This document shows, piece by piece, positions 18,067 through 26,786 of a stretch of DNA of 64,000 bases. Position numbers and translations under genes: made by a program. Location of the stretch: positions 124,001-188,000 of the forward strand of contig NZ_BSFK01000005.1 in NCBI RefSeq assembly GCF_027922305.1. Reading direction: 5' to 3'. The notes beneath the pieces are model-generated. The model ran no database searches. It saw only the letters and a list, made by a program, of their open reading frames with translations, and had not been told where the DNA came from. The stretch comes from Methylopila jiangsuensis (GTDB taxonomy: Bacteria; Pseudomonadota; Alphaproteobacteria; Rhizobiales; Methylopilaceae). Numbering within the stretch: position 1 is the stretch's first letter; each line of letters opens with the position of its first letter.

Positions 18067-20703
18067 TCAGTCGAAGGCGGTGAGCAGCGCGACCGAAAGC
18101 TCAAGAAGATCAGCCAGTTGGGTTTTCTCGGCAAGCGTCGTCTGCGCGCCTGTCATGCGGTTTCGCCAGCTCTTCCCGGCGAGATGCGGCGGAACGGCAA
18201 CAATCGTGCCCGCAAGCGCGGCCCTATCGAGGGTCAGGGCCGGCGCGGATTCGAGCCGCCCGGCGACGCAGCGCAGGCCCACGACCACCGCCGCGGCGCC
18301 GTCATGCTCACGCGCGAAGGCGATGACGTCGCCGGCCAGCGGCCCCTCCACGGCGAGGGGCGTGTAGGCGCCCAGCGCGAACAGACCGGGCTTTTCCGCG
18401 CGGGCGGCCAGCGCCGCGGCGGCCAGCGCCTGCTTCACCGCGCCGTCGCGCCAATGGAGTGCGGCCTCCGCCACGGTCTCCGCGCGGGACAGCGCGGCCT
18501 CGCGGGCCGGGTAGTCCACCGGGCGGCGGTTGTCGGGGTCCACCAGCGTCAGGTCCCAGAACTCCGTGCCCTGATAGGTGTCCGGCACGCCCGGAACGGT
18601 GAGCTTCAGCAGCATCTGCAGCAGGCCGTTGGCGGCGCCCGCCGGGCCGATCCGCTCCGCGAAGCCGGCGATCTCCCGCCGGAGCGTCGCGTCCGGGCCG
18701 GTGAGGATGCCGTCCAGCAGAGCGCGCGCGGCGGTCTCGTAGGCCTCGTTCGGCGCGCTCCAGTCGGTGGCGAGCTTGGCCTCGCGCAGCGCCTTCTCCT
18801 GCCAGCCGGCGAGACGCTCGGCGTAGGTCGCGCAGGCCGCCGCGTCGTCGGGCGACAGATCGTGCGGCCAAGCGCCCACCAGCGTCTGGTGAAGGATGGC
18901 CTCGTCGCCGGGGGACGGCGCGGCCTCCCCGCGCAACGGCGCGGCCAGCTCCCGCCATCGGGCGACGGCCGACCTCCACGCCTCGGGGATTTCGCTCAGG
19001 ACCGCGAGACGGGCGCGCACGTCCTCGCCGCGCTTGTGGTCGTGGGTCGAGGTGGTGAGCATGGCGGCGGGAAACGCCGCGCCCCGCGCCGCGGTCCGGG
19101 CGTGGAACGTCGCCACCTCCATGGAGAAGGTCGCGACGTCGAAGCCCACGTCTGTGCGCGAGGTCAGCTTGCCGTGGCGGTAGAAGGCGGTGTCCTCCAC
19201 CGCCTTGGCCGCCACGGGGGCGGACAGCTGCTGGAAGCGGCGGATGGCCTTGTCGCGCAGCAGGCGCTCGCTCTCGGGCGCGTCGGCGTCGCCGCCCAGC
19301 CAGCCGTCGAGCAGGTCCAGCACCGCCACATCGGCGGGAAGGATGCTCTCCCGCGCCTTGGCCAGGGCCCGGCCGAACAGGGCCGTGTCGGCCTCGCCCC
19401 GGCCTTCCGCCGCGCTGGCGTAGGTGCGGTAGGCCGGGAAATGCGCCAGAAGCTCCACCAGCGCCCGCCGGATGGCGGCGCGTGAGGTGTCGCGGGTGTC
19501 ATAGTCGAGCCGCGCCACCTGATGCAGCGCCTGCGCCGCCTGATCGAGCTGGGCGGAGAAGGAGCGGTCGAGGATTTCGCGGCGGGCGATCTCCTCCTCG
19601 GCGTGGAAGTCCTCCGGCCGGCCGCTGAGTTCGGCCCAGAAGCCGCCCAGCGGCGCCTCGCCGGCGGGGTCGTGCAGAAGCGCGCTGACGTCGTCCATGA
19701 AGTCGTAGCCGCTGGCGCCGTCGGCGCCCCAGTCGGGCGACAGCTCCTCGCCGGGGCCGAGGATCTTCTCCACCACCAGGTAGGCGCGCTGGTCCTTCAA
19801 AGCGCCGGGGCGCTCGCTCTGGGCGGCGTCCAGATGCTCCCGCAGCCGCCGGCAGTAGCCGCCGGGGTCCATCAGCCCGTCCACATGGTCGATGCGAAAG
19901 CCGTCGATGAGGCCCTCGGCGTAGAGCTTCAGCAGCAGCTCGTGGGTGGCCTCGAACACGGCGGGGTCGGCCATGCGCAGGCCGGCCAGCTCGTTCACGT
20001 CGAAGAAGCGGCGCCAGTTGATCTCGTCGCCGGCCACCATCCAGTGGGCGAGCCGCCAGTTCTGCCGCTCCAGAAGCGCGTGCAGCCGCTCGCGGCCCTC
20101 GTCCGTGGACGGGTCGTAGGCCTCGAGGCCGAGGCTCTCGATCTCGTAGCGGTCTTCGGGGCGCAAGGGGAACAGGTTGTCGTGGTAGCGCAGGGTGAGG
20201 GCGCCGCGCTTGCCGTCGCGGGTAATCTGAAGCGCGCCGCGGCGCAGCGCCTCGCCATAGGTCTCGCCCAGGGTGGGGAGCAGGATCTTGTCCTTGAGCG
20301 CCGGATCGGCGGGCTCCCAGTCGATGTCGAAGAAATGGGCGAAGCGGCTGCCGCGGCCGTGGGCCAGCATGTCCTGCCACCAGGCGTTGTCGGCGCCGAC
20401 CGCCATGTGGTTCGGCACGATGTCGACGATCAGGCCGAGCCCTTCGGCCCGCAGCGCCGCCACCAGCGCCCTGAGGCCGTCCTCGCCGCCGAGTTCGGGA
20501 TTGACGGCGGTGGGGTCCACCACGTCGTAGCCGTGCATGGAGCCGGCGCGGGCGGTCAGGATCGGCGAGGCGTAGAGGTGGCTGATCCCGAGCCGTTTCA
20601 GATAGCCGACCAGCGGCAGGGCGTCGGCGAAGGGGAAGTCCTTGTGGAACTGCAGGCGCATCGTCGCCCGCGGGGGGCTGGCGGGCGTCGGGGCGTCGGT
20701 CAA
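18067..20703 (-). CDS. treY: Malto-oligosyltrehalose synthase TreY
   Basis: Converts the reducing-end alpha-1,4 linkage of maltodextrins into an alpha,alpha-1,1 linkage, making maltooligosyl-trehalose for TreZ. The 878-residue GH13 enzyme begins with MRLQFHKDFPFADALPLVGY and contains IVDIVPNHMA, the nucleophile region GFRIDHVDGLMDPGGY, the acid region AYLVVEKILGPGEEL and the third acidic site TSTHDHKRGEDVRAR, all intact. The start is a TTG overlapping the malQ stop (TTGA). An in-frame ATG 14 codons later is an alternative. It is the last gene of the glgE-to-treY block. Confidence 0.96.
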   Translation of the reverse strand: MTDAPTPASPPRATMRLQFHKDFPFADALPLVGYLKRLGISHLYASPILTARAGSMHGYDVVDPTAVNPELGGEDGLRALVAALRAEGLGLIVDIVPNHMAVGADNAWWQDMLAHGRGSRFAHFFDIDWEPADPALKDKILLPTLGETYGEALRRGALQITRDGKRGALTLRYHDNLFPLRPEDRYEIESLGLEAYDPSTDEGRERLHALLERQNWRLAHWMVAGDEINWRRFFDVNELAGLRMADPAVFEATHELLLKLYAEGLIDGFRIDHVDGLMDPGGYCRRLREHLDAAQSERPGALKDQRAYLVVEKILGPGEELSPDWGADGASGYDFMDDVSALLHDPAGEAPLGGFWAELSGRPEDFHAEEEIARREILDRSFSAQLDQAAQALHQVARLDYDTRDTSRAAIRRALVELLAHFPAYRTYASAAEGRGEADTALFGRALAKARESILPADVAVLDLLDGWLGGDADAPESERLLRDKAIRRFQQLSAPVAAKAVEDTAFYRHGKLTSRTDVGFDVATFSMEVATFHARTAARGAAFPAAMLTTSTHDHKRGEDVRARLAVLSEIPEAWRSAVARWRELAAPLRGEAAPSPGDEAILHQTLVGAWPHDLSPDDAAACATYAERLAGWQEKALREAKLATDWSAPNEAYETAARALLDGILTGPDATLRREIAGFAERIGPAGAANGLLQMLLKLTVPGVPDTYQGTEFWDLTLVDPDNRRPVDYPAREAALSRAETVAEAALHWRDGAVKQALAAAALAARAEKPGLFALGAYTPLAVEGPLAGDVIAFAREHDGAAAVVVGLRCVAGRLESAPALTLDRAALAGTIVAVPPHLAGKSWRNRMTGAQTTLAEKTQLADLLELSVALLTAFD

Positions 20704-22781
20704 GGGCTGCGTCTCCGGTTGAGCGCGTCGAGGCGAGCCGCGGGGGCGGGTTTGGCCAAGGCGTCGGGCGCGGGTTCAGTCAGGCGTCTTCGCCAGTTGG
20801 GGGGCTCGGTGGTGGTGCCGGGCAGGTTGGGCTGCTCGAACTGCCCGAGCGCGTCCTCGAGCGGCAGCAGCGCCAGTTTCGACGGCGTCGCGGCCAGGAA
20901 GCGCACGGCGGCGTCCACCGCCGGGTCGGCGTCGTCGGGAGCGGGCGAGGGGCCCTCCGCAACGCCCGCCTCCACGAAGGCGGCCCACAGCCGCTCCCGG
21001 TCGTCGGCGCGCTCCAGCCGCTCGCGCTCGGCTTCATCGCCCACGGGCGCGCCGAAAGCTTCGCCCCGCAGGTCGATGTCCAAGCCGCGCCACCAGCCGG
21101 CGGTGGTGGGCAGGTCGTGGGTGGAGGTCATGGCGAGGGCGTCGGCGGGGTAGTAGCTCGGGGGATAGAAGCGGCCGGCGTCGCGCTCGAAGCGCAGGAT
21201 GCGCATGCCGGCGACGCCCGCGGCCGCGAGCCGCTCCCGGAAGCCTTCCGGCACCGTGCCCAGGTCCTCGCCCACCACCACGGCGCTGTTGCGGAACGAC
21301 TCCAGCGCCAGCAGCCGCATCATGTCGTCGGCCGGGTAAGCGAGATAGGCGCCGTGAGCCGCGGTCTCGCCCTCGGGCGAGAGCCACAGCCGCGTCAGCC
21401 CCATGGCGTGGTCGATGCGCACGCCGCCGGCGTAGCGCATGGAGGCGCGCAGCGTGGCGAGATAGGGCGCGAAGCCGCGCGCCTTCAGCGCCATGGGCGA
21501 GAAGGTGGCGAGGCCCCAGGACTGGCCGTCGGCGTTGAACAGGTCCGGCGGGCAGCCGACCGAGAGGCCGACCAGCACGTCCTGCTGTCGGGCCCAGGCG
21601 TGGCTGCCGCCTGGGTCCATGCCGACCGCGAGGTCCGAGATCAGGCCGATCGCCATGCCGGCGTCCCTGGCGGCGCCTTGCGCCGCCGCGAAGGAGCGCG
21701 CCGCCAGCCACTGCAGGAAAATGTGGAACGCGACCTCGTCCGCGTGTTCGGCGGCGAAGGCGGATACTTCGGGGCTGTTCGGATCGCGCAGCGGCGTCGG
21801 CCAGTCGCGCCAGTTCCACTGGAAGGCGTCGGCGCCGAAGCGGGCGCCGTGCAGGGCCTCGAACCGGGCGTGATCCTCCAGCAGCGCGCCGCCCTCGGCG
21901 CGGAAGGCGGCGAAATCGAGCGCGAGCCGCCCGGAGGGCTCCGCGAGATCGAAGGCGCGGAAGCCATCGTAAAGCGCGCGGAAGGTGGCGAGCTTGGCGG
22001 CGGCGGCCTCCGGCCAGTCGATCAGCGCCGCCCGCTCGTGCAGCGCGCGGGCCGTGGCGACGCCTGCGGCCTCGGCGGCGGCGGCCGTCCGCTCCTCGCC
22101 GAACACGAAATCCGGGTCGGCGTGCAGCGGGTTGAGGAACAGGCGGCTCGAGGGCGAATAGGGCCCGAAATGATGCGGATCGGCGGTGAAGCCCGCATGG
22201 AGCGGCGACAGCGCCAGCGCGTCGGCGCCCGCCCGGCCGGCGGCGTTCGCGAGCGTCGCGACGCCGCCGAAATCGCCGACGCCGCCGTCGCCCGTGCGGG
22301 TGAGGCCGTAGACCTGGGCCGCGAGGCCCCAGAGCCGCGAGCCGCCCGCCACGTCGCCGATGCTGATCCCGGAGCGGGGGGCGACCGCGACCACGATCTC
22401 AGCCCCCGCCGTCTCCAGCAGGTGATAGCCGGGCTCCAGAATGGCGCGCATGCGGGCGAGCTCGGGGCCGGCCTCGTCCAGCGTGACGTCGAAGGCGGCG
22501 CCGTCCTCGCGCCGCAGCCGGGCCAGCCCTGCGGGGGCGCGCAAGGTGAAGGCTTCGCCCACCGACGCCGTGACGAAGGGCGTCGGCGCCGTCTCCTGCG
22601 CGGTCACGCGGTCATGGGCGTCCGCCGCCTCCGCGGGGCTGTCGCAGCCGAGGCCGAGCGCCCGGAGGATGCGCCGCAGCGTGTCCGCTTCGACCGCGTG
22701 GGTGCGGCCCCACTGGTCGCGCCATTCCGGCGACAGCCCCGCGCGGCGGGCGAGGGCGATGACGGCGTCGTCGTGGTTCAA
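20700..22781 (-). CDS. malQ: 4-alpha-glucanotransferase (amylomaltase)
   Basis: Transfers alpha-1,4-glucan segments between maltodextrins, recycling short chains left by debranching and by TreYZ. The 693-residue GH77 enzyme has the N-terminal extension typical of proteobacterial MalQ and the catalytic regions GGVRIDHAMGLTRLWL, VVGEDLGTVPEGFRERL and MTSTHDLPTTAGWWRG. I chose the TTG start one base after the treZ stop, giving MNHDDAVIALARRAGLSP; an ATG farther upstream would lie inside treZ. It is coupled to treZ before it and treY after it. Confidence 0.94.
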   Translation of the reverse strand: MNHDDAVIALARRAGLSPEWRDQWGRTHAVEADTLRRILRALGLGCDSPAEAADAHDRVTAQETAPTPFVTASVGEAFTLRAPAGLARLRREDGAAFDVTLDEAGPELARMRAILEPGYHLLETAGAEIVVAVAPRSGISIGDVAGGSRLWGLAAQVYGLTRTGDGGVGDFGGVATLANAAGRAGADALALSPLHAGFTADPHHFGPYSPSSRLFLNPLHADPDFVFGEERTAAAAEAAGVATARALHERAALIDWPEAAAAKLATFRALYDGFRAFDLAEPSGRLALDFAAFRAEGGALLEDHARFEALHGARFGADAFQWNWRDWPTPLRDPNSPEVSAFAAEHADEVAFHIFLQWLAARSFAAAQGAARDAGMAIGLISDLAVGMDPGGSHAWARQQDVLVGLSVGCPPDLFNADGQSWGLATFSPMALKARGFAPYLATLRASMRYAGGVRIDHAMGLTRLWLSPEGETAAHGAYLAYPADDMMRLLALESFRNSAVVVGEDLGTVPEGFRERLAAAGVAGMRILRFERDAGRFYPPSYYPADALAMTSTHDLPTTAGWWRGLDIDLRGEAFGAPVGDEAERERLERADDRERLWAAFVEAGVAEGPSPAPDDADPAVDAAVRFLAATPSKLALLPLEDALGQFEQPNLPGTTTEPPNWRRRLTEPAPDALAKPAPAARLDALNRRRSP

Positions 22782-22782
22782 C

Positions 22783-24534
22783 TCAGGCGCGCTCCAGCAG
22801 GGCGATCGTGGTCCGGCCGGGCAGGGTCCCGGCTCGCAAAGCGTCGGCCGCGCCGGGCGCGGTTTCAAATAGAATCGGCCCCGCGACGGGGGCGAGCGAC
22901 GCCGGCTCGTTCACGAGATTGAGCGCGAGGGTGAGCCGCGCGCCGTCGCCGAGCCGCCAGCGGGCGACTGCGGCGGCGGGGCCGACCGCCTCCGCGCCTT
23001 CGCTCACGGCGCCGGGGATGCGGGGCGCGATCTCGGCGGCGCGCAGAGCCAGCAGCCGGGCGATCAGCGCGGCGCGCGCCTCCGCCCGCTCCGGGTGAGG
23101 CTTCGGGATCGAGCGCTCGAAGGTCTCGACCGCGTTCGGGTCCGGGATCTCGGCGCCGGCGAAGGCGGCGAACTTGGCGAACTCCTTGCGGCGGCCCTTG
23201 CGCACCGCCTCCGCGAGGTCGGGCTCGTGGTCGGTGAAGAACAGGAACGGCGTCTCGCTCGCCGTCTCCTCGCCCATGAACAGCATGGGTATCTGCGGGA
23301 TCAGCAGCAGCGCGGCGGTGGCGGCCTCCACCGCTTCAGGCGCCGCGAGCGCGTTCAGCCGGTCGCCGAAGGCGCGGTTGCCGATCTGGTCGTGGTTCTG
23401 CAGGAAGCTGATGAAGGCGGTGGGCGGCAGATGGCCGCTCGGCGTGCCGCGGCGGCGTCCGTCCAGATGAGGCGAGGGCTCGCCCTGATAGACGAAGCCC
23501 TCGGACAGCGCGCGGGCGAGCTTGGCTCCCACGTCCTCGGCGTAGTCGGCGTAATAGCCTTCCCGTTCGCCGGTCAGGGCCGCATGGACGACGTGGTGGA
23601 AGTCGTCGTTCCACTGGGCGTCCACCTCGCCCGCGAGATGGGACTGCTGGTTGTGCTCGTTCTCCAGCACCAGATGCACATGCCGGCCGGGCTCGACGGT
23701 CGCGCGCACCGCCTCCGCCATTTCGTCGATCCAGTCCTGTTCGGAGATGGCGTGCACCGCGTCGAGCCGCAGTCCGTCGAAGCGGTATTCCATCAGCCAG
23801 AACAGCGTGTTCTCGGTGAAGTAGCGGCGCACCTCCGGCAGTCGGAAGTCGATGGCGCCGCCCCATGGCGTCTGCAGGTCGTCCCGGAAGAAGACGGGGT
23901 TTGCGGCGGGGATGTAGTTCCCGTCGGGTCCGAAGTGGTTGTAGACCACGTCGAGGAACATCATCAGCCCAAGCGCATGGGCCTTGTCCACCAGCCGCTT
24001 GAGCTGGTCCGGCGCGCCATAGGCCGCGTCGGGCGCGTAGGGCAGCACGCCGTCATAGCCCCAGTTGCGGACGCCGGGAAAATCCGCGATGGGCATGAGT
24101 TGCACGGCTGTGATCCCTAACGCCTTCAGCCGCGGCAGCGCCTCGGCCACGCCGTCGAAGCCGCCGAAGCAGCCCGCGTGCAGCTCGTAGATCACCGCCT
24201 GCGCCCAGGGGCGGCCGCGCCAGTCGGGCGTCTCCCAGGCATAGGCGTTTGGGTCCACCACCACGCTCCAGCCGTGGACGTCGCCGTCCTGGAGCCGGGA
24301 GGCGGGGTCGGGAACGGCAAGCCCGTCGTCGAGCACGAAGCGGTAGCGCGCGCCGGCGGGGACGTTTCGCGTCTCTTCGAACCAGCCGTCCTCGCTCCGG
24401 ATCATCTCCGTCGGCGGTTCGCCCCGCACCTCCAGCTTCACGCCGTTCTGGGCCGGGGCCCAGAAGCGGAAACGGGTCGCCTCGGGAGCAAACTGGGCGC
24501 CGAACGTCAGGTTGCGCGCGAAAGCTGCCGTCAA
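22783..24534 (-). CDS. treZ: Malto-oligosyltrehalose trehalohydrolase TreZ
   Basis: Releases free trehalose from maltooligosyl-trehalose made by TreY. The 583-residue GH13 enzyme has an N-terminal carbohydrate-binding/E-set domain (FGAQFAPEATRFRFWAPAQ), then the barrel with [18 protein letters not shown] (nucleophile), HLVLENEHNQQS (acid) and SFLQNHDQIGNRAFGDRL. The TTG start lies four bases after the glgX stop, preceded by GGAGAATGAG. TreZ and TreY are separated only by malQ, so the two enzymes are made from one transcript. Confidence 0.95.
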   Translation of the reverse strand: MTAAFARNLTFGAQFAPEATRFRFWAPAQNGVKLEVRGEPPTEMIRSEDGWFEETRNVPAGARYRFVLDDGLAVPDPASRLQDGDVHGWSVVVDPNAYAWETPDWRGRPWAQAVIYELHAGCFGGFDGVAEALPRLKALGITAVQLMPIADFPGVRNWGYDGVLPYAPDAAYGAPDQLKRLVDKAHALGLMMFLDVVYNHFGPDGNYIPAANPVFFRDDLQTPWGGAIDFRLPEVRRYFTENTLFWLMEYRFDGLRLDAVHAISEQDWIDEMAEAVRATVEPGRHVHLVLENEHNQQSHLAGEVDAQWNDDFHHVVHAALTGEREGYYADYAEDVGAKLARALSEGFVYQGEPSPHLDGRRRGTPSGHLPPTAFISFLQNHDQIGNRAFGDRLNALAAPEAVEAATAALLLIPQIPMLFMGEETASETPFLFFTDHEPDLAEAVRKGRRKEFAKFAAFAGAEIPDPNAVETFERSIPKPHPERAEARAALIARLLALRAAEIAPRIPGAVSEGAEAVGPAAAVARWRLGDGARLTLALNLVNEPASLAPVAGPILFETAPGAADALRAGTLPGRTTIALLERA

Positions 24535-24538
24535 AAGC

Positions 24539-26677
24539 TCATTCTCCGATCGGATCGTCGACGGGTTTCGGCGTGCGGCGCACGGCGGCGGCGGGCAGCA
24601 AGCTGAGCGCCAGAACGGCGCTTTGAGCCTGCACCGTCACCACGCCGCCGTGGAACGAACGTCGCGGCGCGGTGGGGCGCGCGGTGTCCAGCAGCACGTC
24701 GGCCGTGGGGCAGGGGGCCGGCAGGGTGAAAACGCGGTCGTCCGCGGTCGGGTTCAGCATGAAGATCAGGATGGGGGCCGCGCCGTCGTCGCGCCGGTAG
24801 GCGCGCCGCAACGTCAACGTCCGTTCGCCGCCGTCGTTCCACGCCGCCGCGCTCAGAGGCTGGCCGTCCTCGCCGAACCAGGCGATGTCGAGCACGCCGG
24901 GGGCGATCTCCTCCCGCCCGTGCAGGAAATGCTTGGCGCGCAGCACCGGCAGTTCGGCGCGCAAGCCGATCAGCCGGGCGACGAAATCGGTCAGCGCCCG
25001 CCCTTCGGGCGTCTCGGCGCGCGACCAGTCCACCCAGGAGATGGCGTTGTCCTGGGCGTAGGCGTTGTTGTTGCCTTGCTGGGTGCGGCCGAACTCGTCG
25101 CCGGCCAGCAGCATGGGGGTCCCTTGCGCGAACATCAGGGTCGCGAGCAGCGCCCGCGCCACCCGGCCGCGCGTCTCCAGAATGGCGGGATCGTCGGTCG
25201 GGCCTTCCACGCCCCAGTTGGACGAGCAGTTCTCGCCGTGGCCGTCGCGGTTGTCCTCGCCGTTGGCGTGGTTGTGCTTCTGCTCGTAGGCGGTGGCGTC
25301 GGCGAGCGTGAAGCCGTCGTGGCTCGCCACGAAGTTGATGGAGGCCCAGGGCTTGCGGGAGCGGTGGTCGAACAGGTCGGACGAGCCCGCGAGCCTCGCG
25401 GCGAGCTCCGGCCGCTGGCCGCCGTCGCCGCGCCAGAAGCGGCGGAAGCTGTCGCGGGCGCGGTCGTTCCACTCCGCGAAGCCGGGCGGATGCTGGCCGA
25501 GCTGGTAGCCGCCGGGGCCGATGTCCCACGGCTCCGAGATCAGCTTCACCCGCTGCAGCACCGGGTCCTGACGCACCGCGTCGAAGAAGCCCGAGCCCGG
25601 ATCGAAGCCGTGGTCCTCGCGGCCGAGGGTCACGCCGAGGTCGAAGCGGAAGCCGTCCACATGGAAGTGCTCGACCCAGTAGCGTAAGGAATCCATCACC
25701 ATCTGCAGCACGCGGGGGTGGCTGAGATTGACGGTGTTTCCGGTGCCGGTGTCGTTGACGCAGCGGCGCAGGTCGTTCTGGATCAGCCGGTAGTAGCTGA
25801 GATTGTCGAGGCCCCGCAGCGAGAAGGTGGGGCCTTCCTCGCTGCCCTCCGCGGTGTGGTTGTAGACCACGTCGAGGATGACCTCGATCCCGGCCGCGTG
25901 CAGCCGCCGGATCGCCACCTTGATCTCGTTCAGCGAGCCGTCGGAGAGGTAGCGCTGTTCGGGGGCGAAGAAGCCGAGCGTGTTGTAGCCCCAGTAGTTG
26001 CGCAGGCCCTTCTCCACCAGCACCCGGTCCTGCACGAAGGCGTGGATCGGGAGCAGCTCCACCGCGGTGACCCCGAGCTTGCGGTAGTGGGCGATCATGG
26101 GCGGGCTCGCCAGCGCCGCGAAAGTGCCGCGCTCGTGGGGCAGCACGTCCTCGCGCTGCATGGTCAGGCCGCGCAGATGCGCCTCGTAGATCACGGTCTC
26201 GGACCAGGGCGTGTTGGGCGGCCGGTCGTCGCCCCAGTTGAACGCGCCGTCCACCACCACCGCCTTGGGCATGCCCGGCGCGCTGTCGCGGCGGTCGTAG
26301 GACAGGTCGCCGCGGGCGGAATGCAGCCGGTAGCCGTAGAGCGCGTCCGACCAGCGCACGTCGCCCCATATCTGGCGGGCGTAGGGGTCGAGCAGCAGCT
26401 TGTTGGGGTTGAAGCGGTGGCCGTGCTGGGGGTCGTAGGGGCCATAGGCGCGGAAGCCGTAGAGCAGCCCCGCCCGGGCGCCGGCGAGATAGCCGTGAAA
26501 CACTTCGTCCGTCTGCTCGGGCAGCGGCACGCGGGCGATCTCCCGCCGGCCGGAGGGATCGAACAGGCAGAGGTCGATGCGCTCCGCGTGGGCGGAGAAC
26601 ACCGCGAAGTTCACTCCGAGGCCGTCCCAGGCGGCGCCAAGCGGGTAGGGCGAGCCGGGTTCGAGCGTGGTCGGCAT
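24539..26677 (-). CDS. glgX: Glycogen debranching enzyme GlgX (first copy)
   Basis: Isoamylase-type enzyme cleaving alpha-1,6 branches of glycogen-like glucan to supply linear maltodextrin for TreYZ and MalQ. The 712 residues comprise an N-terminal CBM48 domain (about 10-110), then a GH13 barrel with VDGFRFDLGVTLGREDHGF (nucleophile), KLISEPWDIGPGGY (acid) and FVASHDGFTLADATAYEQKH. It starts 109 bases after glgB on the same strand and runs into treZ with a four-base gap. A second glgX lies at 34850-36910 on the other strand; the two share motifs and length but differ clearly in sequence. Confidence 0.95.
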   Translation of the reverse strand: MPTTLEPGSPYPLGAAWDGLGVNFAVFSAHAERIDLCLFDPSGRREIARVPLPEQTDEVFHGYLAGARAGLLYGFRAYGPYDPQHGHRFNPNKLLLDPYARQIWGDVRWSDALYGYRLHSARGDLSYDRRDSAPGMPKAVVVDGAFNWGDDRPPNTPWSETVIYEAHLRGLTMQREDVLPHERGTFAALASPPMIAHYRKLGVTAVELLPIHAFVQDRVLVEKGLRNYWGYNTLGFFAPEQRYLSDGSLNEIKVAIRRLHAAGIEVILDVVYNHTAEGSEEGPTFSLRGLDNLSYYRLIQNDLRRCVNDTGTGNTVNLSHPRVLQMVMDSLRYWVEHFHVDGFRFDLGVTLGREDHGFDPGSGFFDAVRQDPVLQRVKLISEPWDIGPGGYQLGQHPPGFAEWNDRARDSFRRFWRGDGGQRPELAARLAGSSDLFDHRSRKPWASINFVASHDGFTLADATAYEQKHNHANGEDNRDGHGENCSSNWGVEGPTDDPAILETRGRVARALLATLMFAQGTPMLLAGDEFGRTQQGNNNAYAQDNAISWVDWSRAETPEGRALTDFVARLIGLRAELPVLRAKHFLHGREEIAPGVLDIAWFGEDGQPLSAAAWNDGGERTLTLRRAYRRDDGAAPILIFMLNPTADDRVFTLPAPCPTADVLLDTARPTAPRRSFHGGVVTVQAQSAVLALSLLPAAAVRRTPKPVDDPIGE

Positions 26678-26786
26678 GAAGGTCGGTTCCCCGGTGTGCG
26701 GCTCTGACGGGCCGGCCGTCCCCCGACGGATCAGGCCCGTGTATGTGGAAGGAGAAGGCGCCGGACCTCCGCCCGGCGCCTCAGGC

